Shown: positions 44,464 through 53,045 of the stretch, piece by piece
How positions within the stretch are numbered: position 1 is the first letter of the stretch
Layout: every line of letters begins with the position of its first letter
DNA from: Flavobacterium xinjiangense
GTDB taxonomy: Bacteria; Bacteroidota; Bacteroidia; Flavobacteriales; Flavobacteriaceae
Assembly (NCBI RefSeq): GCF_900142885.1
Contig: NZ_FRCL01000005.1
Location: 62,001-126,000 of the forward strand
Direction: 5' to 3'
Length of the DNA stretch: 64,000 nt
Made by a program: the position numbers and the translations under genes
Notes under the pieces: model-generated
What the model saw: the letters and a program-made list of their open reading frames with translations, nothing else
What the model was told of the DNA's origin: nothing
The model's database searches: none

Positions 44464-44680
44464 TTAATGGAGTAGGGACTATTTTGTCCCTAACCCCAAT
44501 TAAGAATACCGGTTTAAAAGTTCGGAGCTCTGCGGAGGATCTTTTAAACCTAGTGCTTGAAAAAGCGTTCAAATACAGAACAGTGACTCACGGTTCCGTC
44601 ACTAGCCAAGGCTATGTGAGTTCTTTGAGAATTCGATTAAAAGAACAACTCCTTTTGAAGCGGAACAAATAATATTCTTT
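44464..44680 (-). ncRNA. candidate retron msr-msd RNA
   Basis: No conserved coding frame crosses this stretch, yet it holds several strong hairpins. Plus-strand positions: GGAGTAGGGAC with GTCCCTAACCCC (44469-44496, stem of about 11 with one G-U and one bulge); GGTTTAAAAG / CTTTTAAACC (44511-44550, ten-base perfect stem); AGTGAC / GTCACT (44582-44603); AGCC / GGCT (44605-44614, containing the AGC that could hold the branch guanosine); and GTTCTTT / AAAGAAC (about 44620-44647). A possible a1/a2 pair is 44671-44679 with 44502-44510 (seven Watson-Crick pairs plus two G-U). Position directly upstream of the reverse transcriptase matches the known retron layout. Exact ends, branch base and msd extent are not determined. 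Confidence 0.5.
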
Positions 44681-44762
44681 TGTCCATTTTCGGGATTTTA
44701 TGCTCGAAATCCTTTCGAATCCATTCCTCTTTTTTCTTGTTTTTTATTTTAGGAGGCTCCAT
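44637..44762 (-). CDS. 41-codon small ORF upstream of the retron RNA
   Basis: ATG at 44762, stop at 44637, with an in-frame stop just before the ATG. The product starts MEPPKIKNKKKEEWIRKDFE and ends FVPLQKELFF: a highly charged N-terminal half and a hydrophobic C-terminal end. The codon pattern looks coding rather than random. It has the same strand as the reverse transcriptase and overlaps the 5' edge of the candidate RNA. No family is recognised. It could be an accessory protein, a leader peptide or chance. Confidence 0.4.
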   Translation of the reverse strand: MEPPKIKNKKKEEWIRKDFEHKIPKMDKRILFVPLQKELFF

Positions 44763-44949
44763 TTATTGAATGTCTGATTTAGATTTTTAAATTTTTTAAT
44801 TATCTTGTTATTAATATTTTACAGGTTTTAATTGTACTCTTAAAGTTACAAAATAATAATTTATTAACAGTATTAATAATCATAAATTTTAACGTAATTT
44901 TTCACTTTTGCATTAAAAAATGAATTTTTTATGCTATTGTTTACTGGCG
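44763..44949. other. A/T-rich gap upstream of the retron locus
   Basis: 187 bases between the phospholipase-D gene stop and the small ORF. It is strongly A/T-rich. On the minus strand it holds TATTTTG followed by GTAAC (about 44843-44855), one base short of the TAnnTTTG element, which could be the retron promoter. Nothing else is seen. Confidence 0.4.
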
Positions 44950-46104
44950 TCAATTATAGAATCTTCTGTATGGAGTAAAAGTGACAATTATTTCTATAAA
45001 TCGGGTACTATAATAGGAAATCCAATTGGTGAATTTTGCGAATGTTGTATTCTTGATTGAAAGTGTTTGAGGAGTTATTTTTTGACATTGAGCTATTATT
45101 TGGTTGAGGTCCTCCTGATACATTTGAGCAAATATGGGCGAATTTATTTCGACGTTCGTTTCGATGCTGCCATAGGAGCTTAGATTATTTAAGTTAAAGG
45201 ATCCAATTGTTGTCCAATAACTATCTATGACAGCCGTTTTTCCGTGCAATATTGAACTATTCCACTCGTACAATTCTATATCGTAACTAAGAAGTTTGGA
45301 ATAAAGATAGCAAGTTGCTCTTCTTGTCATGGGAAGATCTGATATTCCGGATAGAATTAATCTAATTCTAACCTTGTTCTTGGCTGCTTTTTTCAAGGCT
45401 TGAGTTATTCTTCTACCAGGAAGAAAATAACTTCCCATTATTGTTATTTCTTCTTTGGCATTGCCAATTGATTTTATGTAAGCATTACTGATTTCGTTTT
45501 TTCTTTTTAACCAGTCATTTTGAAGAATACGAACTAAGATGTCTTCCTGAAGATGAAAAACAGATTTTATTTTTTGACTGTACAGCCGTCTCTTTTTGAG
45601 AAAAATTGCTTTACACAGTTCCTGGATGGGTTTTGCAATTTCTCCGTTTAATTGAACTGCATAATCTAGCCAAGGCGCTTCGGTTGGGGTTCCATGATAT
45701 TTATCAGCAATATTAATTCCACCTATCAGAGCGACCTTAGAATCTGCAACTACTATTTTTTGATGTAATCTACGACCCAGATAAAAGGTATAAGCGGAAA
45801 ATAATGGGGCAAAAAAACGAACGTTAATGCCGCTTTGTTCCAAATCATTTCTAATTTTTGAAGGAAACGATAAGGAACCCAATCCATCTAATATAAGATA
45901 TATTTTAACTTGACGGGAAGCGGCTTCTTTTAGTGCATTTATTATCCTGTTTCCTGTTGCATCATTTTCAAAAAGATAAACTTGGATATGGATTTCATAT
46001 TCTGAATTGTAGATAATACTTTCCAAACGGGAAAAATAATCTTCACCGCTGCGTACAAGAGCAATGTTTTCAGATACAACATTGGAATTTTTATTATGCG
46101 GCAT
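44950..46104 (-). CDS. phospholipase D-like / cardiolipin synthase
   Basis: 384 residues with two HKD motifs: LHQKIVVADSKVALIGGINI (about residues 112-131) and LHGKTAVIDSYWTTIGSFNL (about 290-309). The spacing fits cardiolipin synthases ClsB/ClsC, which transfer phosphatidyl groups; a nuclease role is possible but less likely. No N-terminal membrane helix is present. The start overlaps the M50 protease stop by 11 bases, so it belongs to the stress operon rather than to the retron, although it is the closest same-strand gene upstream of the reverse transcriptase. Confidence 0.85.
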   Translation of the reverse strand: MPHNKNSNVVSENIALVRSGEDYFSRLESIIYNSEYEIHIQVYLFENDATGNRIINALKEAASRQVKIYLILDGLGSLSFPSKIRNDLEQSGINVRFFAPLFSAYTFYLGRRLHQKIVVADSKVALIGGINIADKYHGTPTEAPWLDYAVQLNGEIAKPIQELCKAIFLKKRRLYSQKIKSVFHLQEDILVRILQNDWLKRKNEISNAYIKSIGNAKEEITIMGSYFLPGRRITQALKKAAKNKVRIRLILSGISDLPMTRRATCYLYSKLLSYDIELYEWNSSILHGKTAVIDSYWTTIGSFNLNNLSSYGSIETNVEINSPIFAQMYQEDLNQIIAQCQKITPQTLSIKNTTFAKFTNWISYYSTRFIEIIVTFTPYRRFYN

Positions 46105-47194
46105 GGTCTTTTTTCAAATGTACTTCTTTTATCAAAATAAATTCTAAAATATTCTCTGTGTCCAACGTCCCTATGAGTTTGTTGTTTTCCATGATGAGCA
46201 TTAGGGTTTCTTTGTTTTTGTACATGTCTTCAAAGACATTTTCTAATGCCGAATCAGCATCAAGAAAAATCAAATTCGGGTCCATTATATTAGCGATTGT
46301 TTCATTTTCTCCTTTTTTAGCTAATGCCATAATAATTTGATCCCGGTTTAGTGTACCTACGGGAATTGTATTATCGGTTACTAAAAAATTCTTGTTTTGA
46401 CTGTCAAGTAACAAATCAATAGCTGTTTTTAGTTTTTCATGAGCGTCAATTTCAGGATATTGGCGCATCAAGACATCTCTAACTTTATAGCCTGTCAATA
46501 CGTGTTTTGACTCTATAGAATCAGACTCGACTTGGGCTCCTATAACGACAAAAATCCCAATGAACACTAAAAAGGGATTGTATAAAAAACCTAGAAGAAT
46601 AAAACCAACCGCTATGAATTGGCCTATTCGAGCAGCGATTTTGGTAGCAACATTTCTTTGTAGTTTGAAGGACAGCAATGCACGTAAAACTCTTCCTCCA
46701 TCCATAGGGAAAGCCGGTATCAAATTAAAAAGTGCCAACCAAAAATTGACGATAAAGAAATTGAGAAAAAAATTATCTGCATTTACCCCTTTTGATAGTT
46801 CTGTCATTAATTGATTTGAATCATTTGGGATGGTAATAAAAAATCCGGTGATGAACGCCAAAGTTATATTTACAAGTGGACCTGCAAATGCAACCACTAA
46901 TTCTTCGACTGGTTTTTCAGGAATTCTATCGAGCCTGGCTAACCCGCCAATAGGAAGCAGTGTGATGTCTTTTGTAACTATATTATATTTTTTAGCGGCT
47001 AAAGCATGTCCTAATTCGTGCAAAAAAACAGTAACAAATACACTTAAAATAAAAAGAACGGACCATAGAATTTGTGTTGGATTTTGACCATTTTTATAGT
47101 TTACAAAAACAATGAATAGAATAAGCAGAGAGAATGTCCAGTGAAGATACAATCCTATGCCCGCTATTTTTCCGAGTTTTAATGATCCTTTCAT
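46094..47194 (-). CDS. site-2 protease (M50) with CBS domains
   Basis: 366 residues from the ATG at 47194; a longer frame to 47239 would add a lysine-rich stretch. The zinc site is His59-Glu60-x-x-His63 in FLHELGHALAAKKY, and the third ligand is the Asp in FPMDGGRVLRALL (about 163). Five or six membrane helices are followed by two CBS motifs (about 228-350), typical of energy sensing. Related Rip3-type proteases belong to the mycobacterial DosR regulon. The ATG is preceded by 15 A residues (T16 on the plus strand, 47194-47209). It is co-transcribed with the phospholipase-D gene. Confidence 0.9.
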   Translation of the reverse strand: MKGSLKLGKIAGIGLYLHWTFSLLILFIVFVNYKNGQNPTQILWSVLFILSVFVTVFLHELGHALAAKKYNIVTKDITLLPIGGLARLDRIPEKPVEELVVAFAGPLVNITLAFITGFFITIPNDSNQLMTELSKGVNADNFFLNFFIVNFWLALFNLIPAFPMDGGRVLRALLSFKLQRNVATKIAARIGQFIAVGFILLGFLYNPFLVFIGIFVVIGAQVESDSIESKHVLTGYKVRDVLMRQYPEIDAHEKLKTAIDLLLDSQNKNFLVTDNTIPVGTLNRDQIIMALAKKGENETIANIMDPNLIFLDADSALENVFEDMYKNKETLMLIMENNKLIGTLDTENILEFILIKEVHLKKDHAA

Positions 47195-47402
47195 TTTTTT
47201 TTTTTTTTTATGAAATTGTTCTGTAATACATTTGAACAAGGAGAGTATAATTATTTTTCAACAGTTAATTTTTTAGTTTATAGTGTTGATTATCAGTAAA
47301 TAACATACTAAGTTACGAAAAAAAAACAACTTTTAAATATAAATTAAACAGGATATTATTCATAGATTTAATAGAGAAAAGCGAAAAAATATAGGATTTT
47401 TT

Positions 47403-48395
47403 TTATCTGATTTCATTTTTGCAAACGCTATTGTAGGCCCATTCATTTAAGTTTGCGATTGTTGTGCTTGCAATGCCATGCAGTACTTCCGCAGTCAAGT
47501 AGGATTGATGTCCTGTGATTAAAACGTTTGGATTTGAATTGAGCTTTAGGAACAACTCATCATTTATGGGAGTGCCGGTATGATCTTTGAAAAATATTTC
47601 TTTTTCATGCTCATACACATCTAAACCGGCCGCAGCAATAATTCCGTTATTTAAAGCTTTTAGTAAATCAGCGGTATTTACGATACTGCCATTAGCGGTA
47701 TTAATCAAAATAACTTCTTTGCGCATCATTGCAAAAGTAGTTTTGTTAAAGAGGTTATTTGTTTTACTGTTTAGTGAACAATGTATGGATATGACATCTG
47801 AATTTGCACACAAATCATTAAATGTAGTGTAGAAAATATTAGTTTCAAGTTTCAATTCCTCATCTTTTATTGGATCAAAAGCTAAAATTTTACAGCCAAA
47901 ACCATGCATAATTTTTGCGAATGCACTTCCCGTTTTTCCGGTACCAATTATGCCTATTGTTTTTCCATGCAAATTAAAACCGACTAAATGATCCAGTCTA
48001 TAATCACCCAGCTGCATCATTTTTTGACCTAATATCAGTTTTCTGTTCAAAGCCAATAATAGGGCTGTGGCATGTTCGGCAACAGCAATTGCAGAAGGTA
48101 TATATGGGACATTGGCAACCTTAATTCCCAAGGCATGCGCTTTGTGCATGTCAATATAATCAGAACTTTTGGAGCGCAAAGCAATATATTTTACGTCTAA
48201 AGCATGTAATTTTTCCAGTACTGATGCTGATGCATCATCTGAAGTGAAAATTGAAATGGCATCAAATCCTTTTGCCATTTTTACCGTACTTTCATTTAGC
48301 GTTAGTTCGGTATAAGCCAAATCTAGTTTACCATGCAACGCTTTTTCAATAAATGGCTTATCAAAACCAGATATACTGTAAATTAATGTTTTCAT
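47403..48395 (-). CDS. D-2-hydroxyacid dehydrogenase (D-lactate dehydrogenase-like)
   Basis: 330 residues from the ATG at 48395. The NAD-binding GxGxxG is GIIGTGKTGSAFAKIM (about residues 150-165). The catalytic Arg is within LINTANGSIVNTADLL, and the catalytic His is in LITGHQSYLTAEVL near the C-terminus. The pattern matches D-lactate dehydrogenases of the LdhA type that reduce pyruvate with NADH, which fits a fermentative or low-oxygen role. It is separated from its neighbours by short gaps on the same strand. Confidence 0.86.
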   Translation of the reverse strand: MKTLIYSISGFDKPFIEKALHGKLDLAYTELTLNESTVKMAKGFDAISIFTSDDASASVLEKLHALDVKYIALRSKSSDYIDMHKAHALGIKVANVPYIPSAIAVAEHATALLLALNRKLILGQKMMQLGDYRLDHLVGFNLHGKTIGIIGTGKTGSAFAKIMHGFGCKILAFDPIKDEELKLETNIFYTTFNDLCANSDVISIHCSLNSKTNNLFNKTTFAMMRKEVILINTANGSIVNTADLLKALNNGIIAAAGLDVYEHEKEIFFKDHTGTPINDELFLKLNSNPNVLITGHQSYLTAEVLHGIASTTIANLNEWAYNSVCKNEIR

Positions 48396-48461
48396 TGCAT
48401 CGTTTTTCGGGTTCAAAAATTTAGTTGACTGCACTACAACTTTTTCAGGATTGTCAAAGTT

Positions 48462-48722
48462 CTATTTGTTTTTCCAGCGACTTAATGATGGTAAAATAGT
48501 TATGGCTTTCTGAATAGTATATATCGGAAGCTTTAATTTCTTCATTTGTGTAGATACGATATCTTTCATGTCTTCTAAAGTCATGTTTGGTTTTGTGAAC
48601 GTACCATCATCGTAACAATATTTACAATACAAATCATTCTTCAAGCCGTTTTTCTCTTTTCCTTTTACTTCTTCATTTGCAAGCGGCAATCCGCAACTTT
48701 GACATAATACGATATTTTCCAT
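48462..48722 (-). CDS. zinc-ribbon protein
   Basis: 86 residues. The Zn-ribbon cysteines are CQSCGLPL and CKYCYDDG (about residues 7-10 and 33-36). The C-terminal part is a basic helix (TLEDMKDIVSTQMKKLKLP). It looks like the putative zinc-ribbon family (Pfam Zn_ribbon_2 type, recalled from memory). A DNA, RNA or protein-binding role is not established. It lies in a run of minus-strand stress genes. Confidence 0.75.
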   Translation of the reverse strand: MENIVLCQSCGLPLANEEVKGKEKNGLKNDLYCKYCYDDGTFTKPNMTLEDMKDIVSTQMKKLKLPIYTIQKAITILPSLSRWKNK

Positions 48723-48869
48723 AATTCTTTATTTTGAAGGTTAAACCAATAGGTGTTTTATTATTGTCATTTGCGTTAGCTCTTCTTCCCACTATAAACA
48801 GAGGCTTTCAACAGTTTCATAGGTTTTAATATTCTTGCTTCAGCAAAATCGACTCTTCCTAAATTTAAC

Positions 48870-49316
48870 TCAAAAACTCAGTTGAATTTCGGAGACTATA
48901 ATTTCAGGATCAAGTCGTATTGGAGTTTTAATGGCATTCGAGATCAAACACACATTTTTACTCATTTCCAGAATCTGTTTGACTCTTTCCGGTTTTTGAG
49001 AATAGGGGATGACTACTTTTGGTTTTAATACAATTTCAATTATAAAGTATTTTCCTCTAATAATTTCAACAGTGCATATCGATTTGCTTTCATAACTTAT
49101 AAATTCAAGATTAGAATTTTCGGCAATGGTCAAAAAAGTACTCATTAGACAGCTATTTATTTTTGCAATTAATAAGTGCTCAGGTGTCCACATACCTTCC
49201 GTTCCATTCGAATATTCTGGAGGTGTCACCATTTCAATTTCCTTTGGCAAAATAGTGGAACTTAAAATTCCTTTTGTTTTGCCTGTCCATTTTAGATTTA
49301 CTTCGTAAGTATGCAT
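48870..49316 (-). CDS. OsmC family protein, second copy
   Basis: 148 residues. Two cysteines in NSCLMSTFL and KNVCLISNAIK are at the OsmC positions. The N-terminus is MHTYEVNLKWTGKTKGIL. It is distinct from the OsmC at 25097 (different N-terminal arrangement) and resembles SACOL/OsmC-like peroxide-responsive proteins. It follows the short-chain dehydrogenase gene on the minus strand, 39 bases away, in the stress cluster. Confidence 0.85.
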   Translation of the reverse strand: MHTYEVNLKWTGKTKGILSSTILPKEIEMVTPPEYSNGTEGMWTPEHLLIAKINSCLMSTFLTIAENSNLEFISYESKSICTVEIIRGKYFIIEIVLKPKVVIPYSQKPERVKQILEMSKNVCLISNAIKTPIRLDPEIIVSEIQLSF

Positions 49317-49354
49317 GATGCGATAGTTTTAATGAAAATTCAAACAGATAAAAA

Positions 49355-50110
49355 TTATTGAGCTACAAATCCGCCATCAACCGTCATGGCATGACCGGTC
49401 ACGAAAGAGGCTTCGTCAGAGCACATCCATACCACTGCATTGGCTATTTCTTCCGGAAGGCCAAAACGTCCCATGGGTTCTAAACCTGTAAATTGCTCTA
49501 TAGCTTCTTTTGTTTTTCCGGTAAGTCGATCAATCATTGGGGTTTGTATAACACCGGGACAAACCGCATTAACGCGGATTCCAAGTTTGGCGTATTCTAA
49601 AGCGGTGGTTTTTGTTAACCCAACGACCCCATGCTTTGATGCCACATAAGCCGGTAAACCTGCAAAACCAATTAGCCCGGCTACAGAAGCACAGTTTACT
49701 ATTGCTCCTTTTCCTTGTTTCAGTAGTTCTGGAATTTCATGTTTCATGCAAAGCCAAATTCCTTTTAGATTGACACCTATGGTTTTGTCCCAGTTTTGTT
49801 CTGTGCACTCTAATGTATTGGCTTGGGTTCCTTCGATTCCTGCATTATTGAAAGCATAGTCCAATCTACCAAAAGCCGCAATAGCTTCGGCAACCATTGC
49901 TTTTACTTCCTCCGCTTTTGAAACATCGCATTTGATAAAAATTGCCTCACTTCCCAATTCTTTGATGAGGTCTACTATTTCATCGTTTTCTTTCCAGTCC
50001 ACAACCGCTACTTTGGCCCCTTTTTTTGCGAAAGCAAGTGCAGTGGCTCTCCCAATCCCGGATGCACCTCCCGTAACCAGCGCCACTTTATCTTTAAAAA
50101 TTGTTTCCAT
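49355..50110 (-). CDS. short-chain dehydrogenase/reductase
   Basis: 251 residues, a classical SDR. The cofactor-binding TGGASGIGRATALAF is near residue 14, the NNAG motif near residue 90, the catalytic Ser in VNCASVAGLIG and Tyr-Lys in YVASKHGVVGLT near residue 155. The acidic Asp in VVDW at the end of the second strand favours NAD(H) over NADP(H). The substrate is unknown. The ATG overlaps the end of the phosphoenolpyruvate synthase gene by 17 bases, showing co-translation. Confidence 0.9.
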   Translation of the reverse strand: METIFKDKVALVTGGASGIGRATALAFAKKGAKVAVVDWKENDEIVDLIKELGSEAIFIKCDVSKAEEVKAMVAEAIAAFGRLDYAFNNAGIEGTQANTLECTEQNWDKTIGVNLKGIWLCMKHEIPELLKQGKGAIVNCASVAGLIGFAGLPAYVASKHGVVGLTKTTALEYAKLGIRVNAVCPGVIQTPMIDRLTGKTKEAIEQFTGLEPMGRFGLPEEIANAVVWMCSDEASFVTGHAMTVDGGFVAQ

Positions 50111-52547
50111 GACTTAATGTGTTTAGCATTTCGTTGCGTTTTTCTTCGTGTTTGGATTCCGCTTTCAAAATATTTTCTATGCCACTTATCAAAGCATCAG
50201 GAGTGAAGGATATACTATTGATGCCTTTTTCTACTAAAAATTGAGCAAATTCAGGAATGTCACTTGGAGCTTGACCGCACAATCCCACTTCAATTTTGTT
50301 TCTCTTGGCAGCGCGGATCGTTTCTGAGATCAAATGTTTGACCGCTGGGTTTTGTTCGCTAAATAAATAACTTACCAACGAGGAATCACGGTCGAGTCCC
50401 AGCGTAAGTTGAGTCAGGTCATTAGAACCAATTGAAAATCCATCAAATAGTTTTGCGAATTCATTTGCTAATATCACATTACTTGGAATTTCAATCATTA
50501 CATATACTTCTAATCCGTTTTCTCCTTGAACTAAACCATTTGCTTTCATTTCGTCTAATACTTTTTTGCCTTCTTCAATGGTTCTGCAAAAAGGAATCAT
50601 CAATTTCACATTATCAAGTCCCATTTCATTCCGCACTTTTTTCATTGCTTCACATTCTAGGGCAAAACCTTTTCGATAAAAATCGCTGTAATATCGGGAT
50701 GCACCCCGAAAGCCAATCATGGGGTTTTCCTCAACTGGTTCAAAGTATTTTCCGCCTATTAGATTCGCATATTCATTGCTTTTAAAATCGCTCATCCGCA
50801 CAATGACCTCCTTAGGATAAAAAGCCGCTGCGACAATAGAAACGGCTTCGGCGAGTTTATCAACAAAATAATTTTTACCATCGTCATAGTCTTTCGTTAA
50901 TGCTGCTATTTCTGACTGAACGGATGCGTCACTTATTTTTTCAGGTTCACAAAGTGCCAAGGGATGAATTTTTATGGTATTAGAAATAGCAAATTCGACA
51001 CGCATTAATCCAATACCGTTAGTGGGATAATAACTTAATTCAAAAGCCCGTTCGGGGTCGGCAAGAATCAGCATTGGGTTCGTAACAGGTACTGCTAACA
51101 GGCTGAAATCATGTTCTTTTATTTCCCATTTTAATTCGCCATCGTACACGTTTCCTTCCTTTCCTTCTGCACAAGACACGGTTATTTGCTGACCATTTTT
51201 TATCACTGAAGTTGCATTTCCGGATCCCAAAACAGCAACAGTTCCCAGTTCGCGGGCTACTATTGCCGCATGACTGGTACGTCCGCCTTTGTTGGTAATT
51301 ATGGCCGAAGCTTTTTTCATTATTGGATCCCAATCCGGATTGGTAAAGTCAGTCACTAAAATTTCACCATCAAGTAACTGATCCCCCTCGTTGGTATTAG
51401 TCAGGATTCGGGCTTTGCCTGTCGCAATTTTGTCACCAAGGGCAATTCCTTTGGTCAACAGCGTACCCTTTTCTTTGAGTTGGTAAACTTCTCTTACCTG
51501 TTTATTCTCCTTAGCATGAACAGTTTCCGGACGTGCCTGAACGATATAAAGTTGGTTATTCAAAGCGTCTTTTGCCCATTCGATATCCATTGCTTTATCA
51601 TAGTGTTTTTCTATTTGGTAGCACCATTGCCCTAGCTGAATTACTTCTTTATCGGTTAATGAAAATTGGTTTTGCTTTTCCAACGAGGTTTCTGTATTGA
51701 TAATTGTATTTTCTGCTGATTCAGTATTTGATTTTTCGGCATAAATCATCGTGAATTCTTTTCTTCCACAGTGTCTTTTTATGATGGGATTCAAATTTGC
51801 CTTTTCTAAAATAGGTTTAAAGACCATCCATTCGTCAGGAGTAACAGTTCCCTGAACAATATTTTCACCAAGCCCCCAAATACTGTTTATTATAATTGCA
51901 TTCTGAAATCCCGTGTCCGGATCGATGGTAAAGGCCACACCAGAAGCCGCTTTGTCACTTCGCACCATTTGTTGTACTCCTACAGAAATGGCAATATCCA
52001 AATTTGCAAACCCCATATCATGGCGGTATTTTATTGCCCGGTCTGTAAACAGCGATGCAAAGCAACGATGTATCGCATCCATGACTTGATTGTCACCGCT
52101 AATATTCAGGAACGATTGCATTTGTCCTGCGAAACTCGCTGATGGTAAATCTTCTGAAGTAGCGCTACTGCGCACTGCAACACCAAGATTATTCATTCCG
52201 GATTGTTTACTTAGTGATTGATAAGCCCTATGGATTTCATCGTATATTTCGCTGGGAATGGGTGCCGATAAAATAAGAGCTCTTGCTTTCTCACCAATTG
52301 GCGAAAGATTTGAATATTCTTTTGTATCTAATATAAATAGTAAATCATTGAGCGGTTTTTCTAACTTATTTTGTTTACGAAATAGGCGATAGGCTTTAGC
52401 AGTCAAAGCAAATCCGTTAGGAATATTGATCCCTTTTGGATTGAGTTGATTGTACATTTCACCCAAAGACGCATTTTTACCGCCCACTTTATCAATGGCG
52501 GTAATGCTGATTTCGTTGAAAAACAAGATGTATTTATACTTTTCCAT
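50094..52547 (-). CDS. ppsA: phosphoenolpyruvate synthase
   Basis: 817 residues. It converts pyruvate and ATP to phosphoenolpyruvate, AMP and phosphate. An ATP-grasp domain (about 15-345) is followed by the phosphohistidine swivel domain with GGRTSHAAIVAREL (catalytic His about 423), then a PEP-binding TIM barrel with the catalytic Cys in VGLCGQAPSD. Length and order match PpsA. It is the first gene of a stress-linked transcript that runs into the SDR and OsmC genes. The 656-base region upstream holds a generic palindrome and possibly an unannotated RNA. Confidence 0.93.
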   Translation of the reverse strand: MEKYKYILFFNEISITAIDKVGGKNASLGEMYNQLNPKGINIPNGFALTAKAYRLFRKQNKLEKPLNDLLFILDTKEYSNLSPIGEKARALILSAPIPSEIYDEIHRAYQSLSKQSGMNNLGVAVRSSATSEDLPSASFAGQMQSFLNISGDNQVMDAIHRCFASLFTDRAIKYRHDMGFANLDIAISVGVQQMVRSDKAASGVAFTIDPDTGFQNAIIINSIWGLGENIVQGTVTPDEWMVFKPILEKANLNPIIKRHCGRKEFTMIYAEKSNTESAENTIINTETSLEKQNQFSLTDKEVIQLGQWCYQIEKHYDKAMDIEWAKDALNNQLYIVQARPETVHAKENKQVREVYQLKEKGTLLTKGIALGDKIATGKARILTNTNEGDQLLDGEILVTDFTNPDWDPIMKKASAIITNKGGRTSHAAIVARELGTVAVLGSGNATSVIKNGQQITVSCAEGKEGNVYDGELKWEIKEHDFSLLAVPVTNPMLILADPERAFELSYYPTNGIGLMRVEFAISNTIKIHPLALCEPEKISDASVQSEIAALTKDYDDGKNYFVDKLAEAVSIVAAAFYPKEVIVRMSDFKSNEYANLIGGKYFEPVEENPMIGFRGASRYYSDFYRKGFALECEAMKKVRNEMGLDNVKLMIPFCRTIEEGKKVLDEMKANGLVQGENGLEVYVMIEIPSNVILANEFAKLFDGFSIGSNDLTQLTLGLDRDSSLVSYLFSEQNPAVKHLISETIRAAKRNKIEVGLCGQAPSDIPEFAQFLVEKGINSISFTPDALISGIENILKAESKHEEKRNEMLNTLSHGNNF

Positions 52548-52662
52548 TCAGATGATATTAAATAATAGTAAACCATTATTTTGGCTAAATAAGACAATAG
52601 AAAAATTTTTGTGACAGGCTTTTTTTTAGTTTTTAAAAAATTAAAAACAAGTTGTCCAAGCG

Positions 52663-52975
52663 TACTTTTGTATTAAAAGCCGGTTTTAGAGCTAAGATGA
52701 AAGAGTAGTAGGATTTCTCTTTTTGATGTATCTTATTCTAGTAAATTTAATCAAATAATGTTTTTGCAGGTACAAAATACGATGTTTTTTTGAAATTAAC
52801 TATGTGTTAAACAATCAATTATGATTTGATTGGAATTTTTGACCGTTGTCGGATTTTTAGGTTCAGTCATCGATTTTTTTTGAATTTTATGAAAAAATAA
52901 ATTCAGATTCTGGAGGTTTTATTTTTATCAGAAATAATAATTTAATAGGACTGTCCGCTTTGCGGATTTTTTTTT
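52663..52975 (+). ncRNA. possible plus-strand small RNA with its own terminator
   Basis: The 656-base gap between ppsA (minus) and the flavoprotein gene holds a plus-strand terminator at 52954-52975 but no plus-strand gene. An upstream -7-like TACTTTTG at 52663-52670 could start a transcript of about 300 bases. No -33 TTG is at the usual spacing, and no coding frame is convincing. This is a hypothesis based on the orphan terminator. Confidence 0.2.
52954..52975 (+). terminator. orphan plus-strand terminator
   Basis: Stem TCCGC / GCGGA with loop TTT, followed by nine T. It lies in the gap upstream of the minus-strand ppsA gene, where no plus-strand gene is known. Confidence 0.55.
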
Positions 52976-52980
52976 CTTTA

Positions 52981-53045
52981 GGCCACAGATTTATAAGTCT
53001 AATTCACTTTTCGCTAATCTGTGGAAATCCTTTAAATCTGTGGCC
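52981..53045. repeat. intergenic palindrome (CCACAGATT type)
   Basis: Arms GGCCACAGATTTA (52981-52993) and TAAATCTGTGGCC (53033-53045) are perfect complements, with an internal third copy AATCTGTGG at 53017-53025. This kind of palindrome is common between Bacteroidota genes. Confidence 0.75.

Noticed and set aside
44484-44672. Plus-strand frame of 62 codons across the retron RNA
   Set aside because: It is antisense to the hairpin region, has no protein-like pattern beyond chance and no recognisable family. The hairpins explain the sequence better.
47285-47296. FNR/CRP-like half-site pair TTGAT and ATCA upstream of the M50 protease gene
   Set aside because: The half-sites are nearly fused without the usual four-base spacer, and no similar site was found before other genes of the stress cluster.
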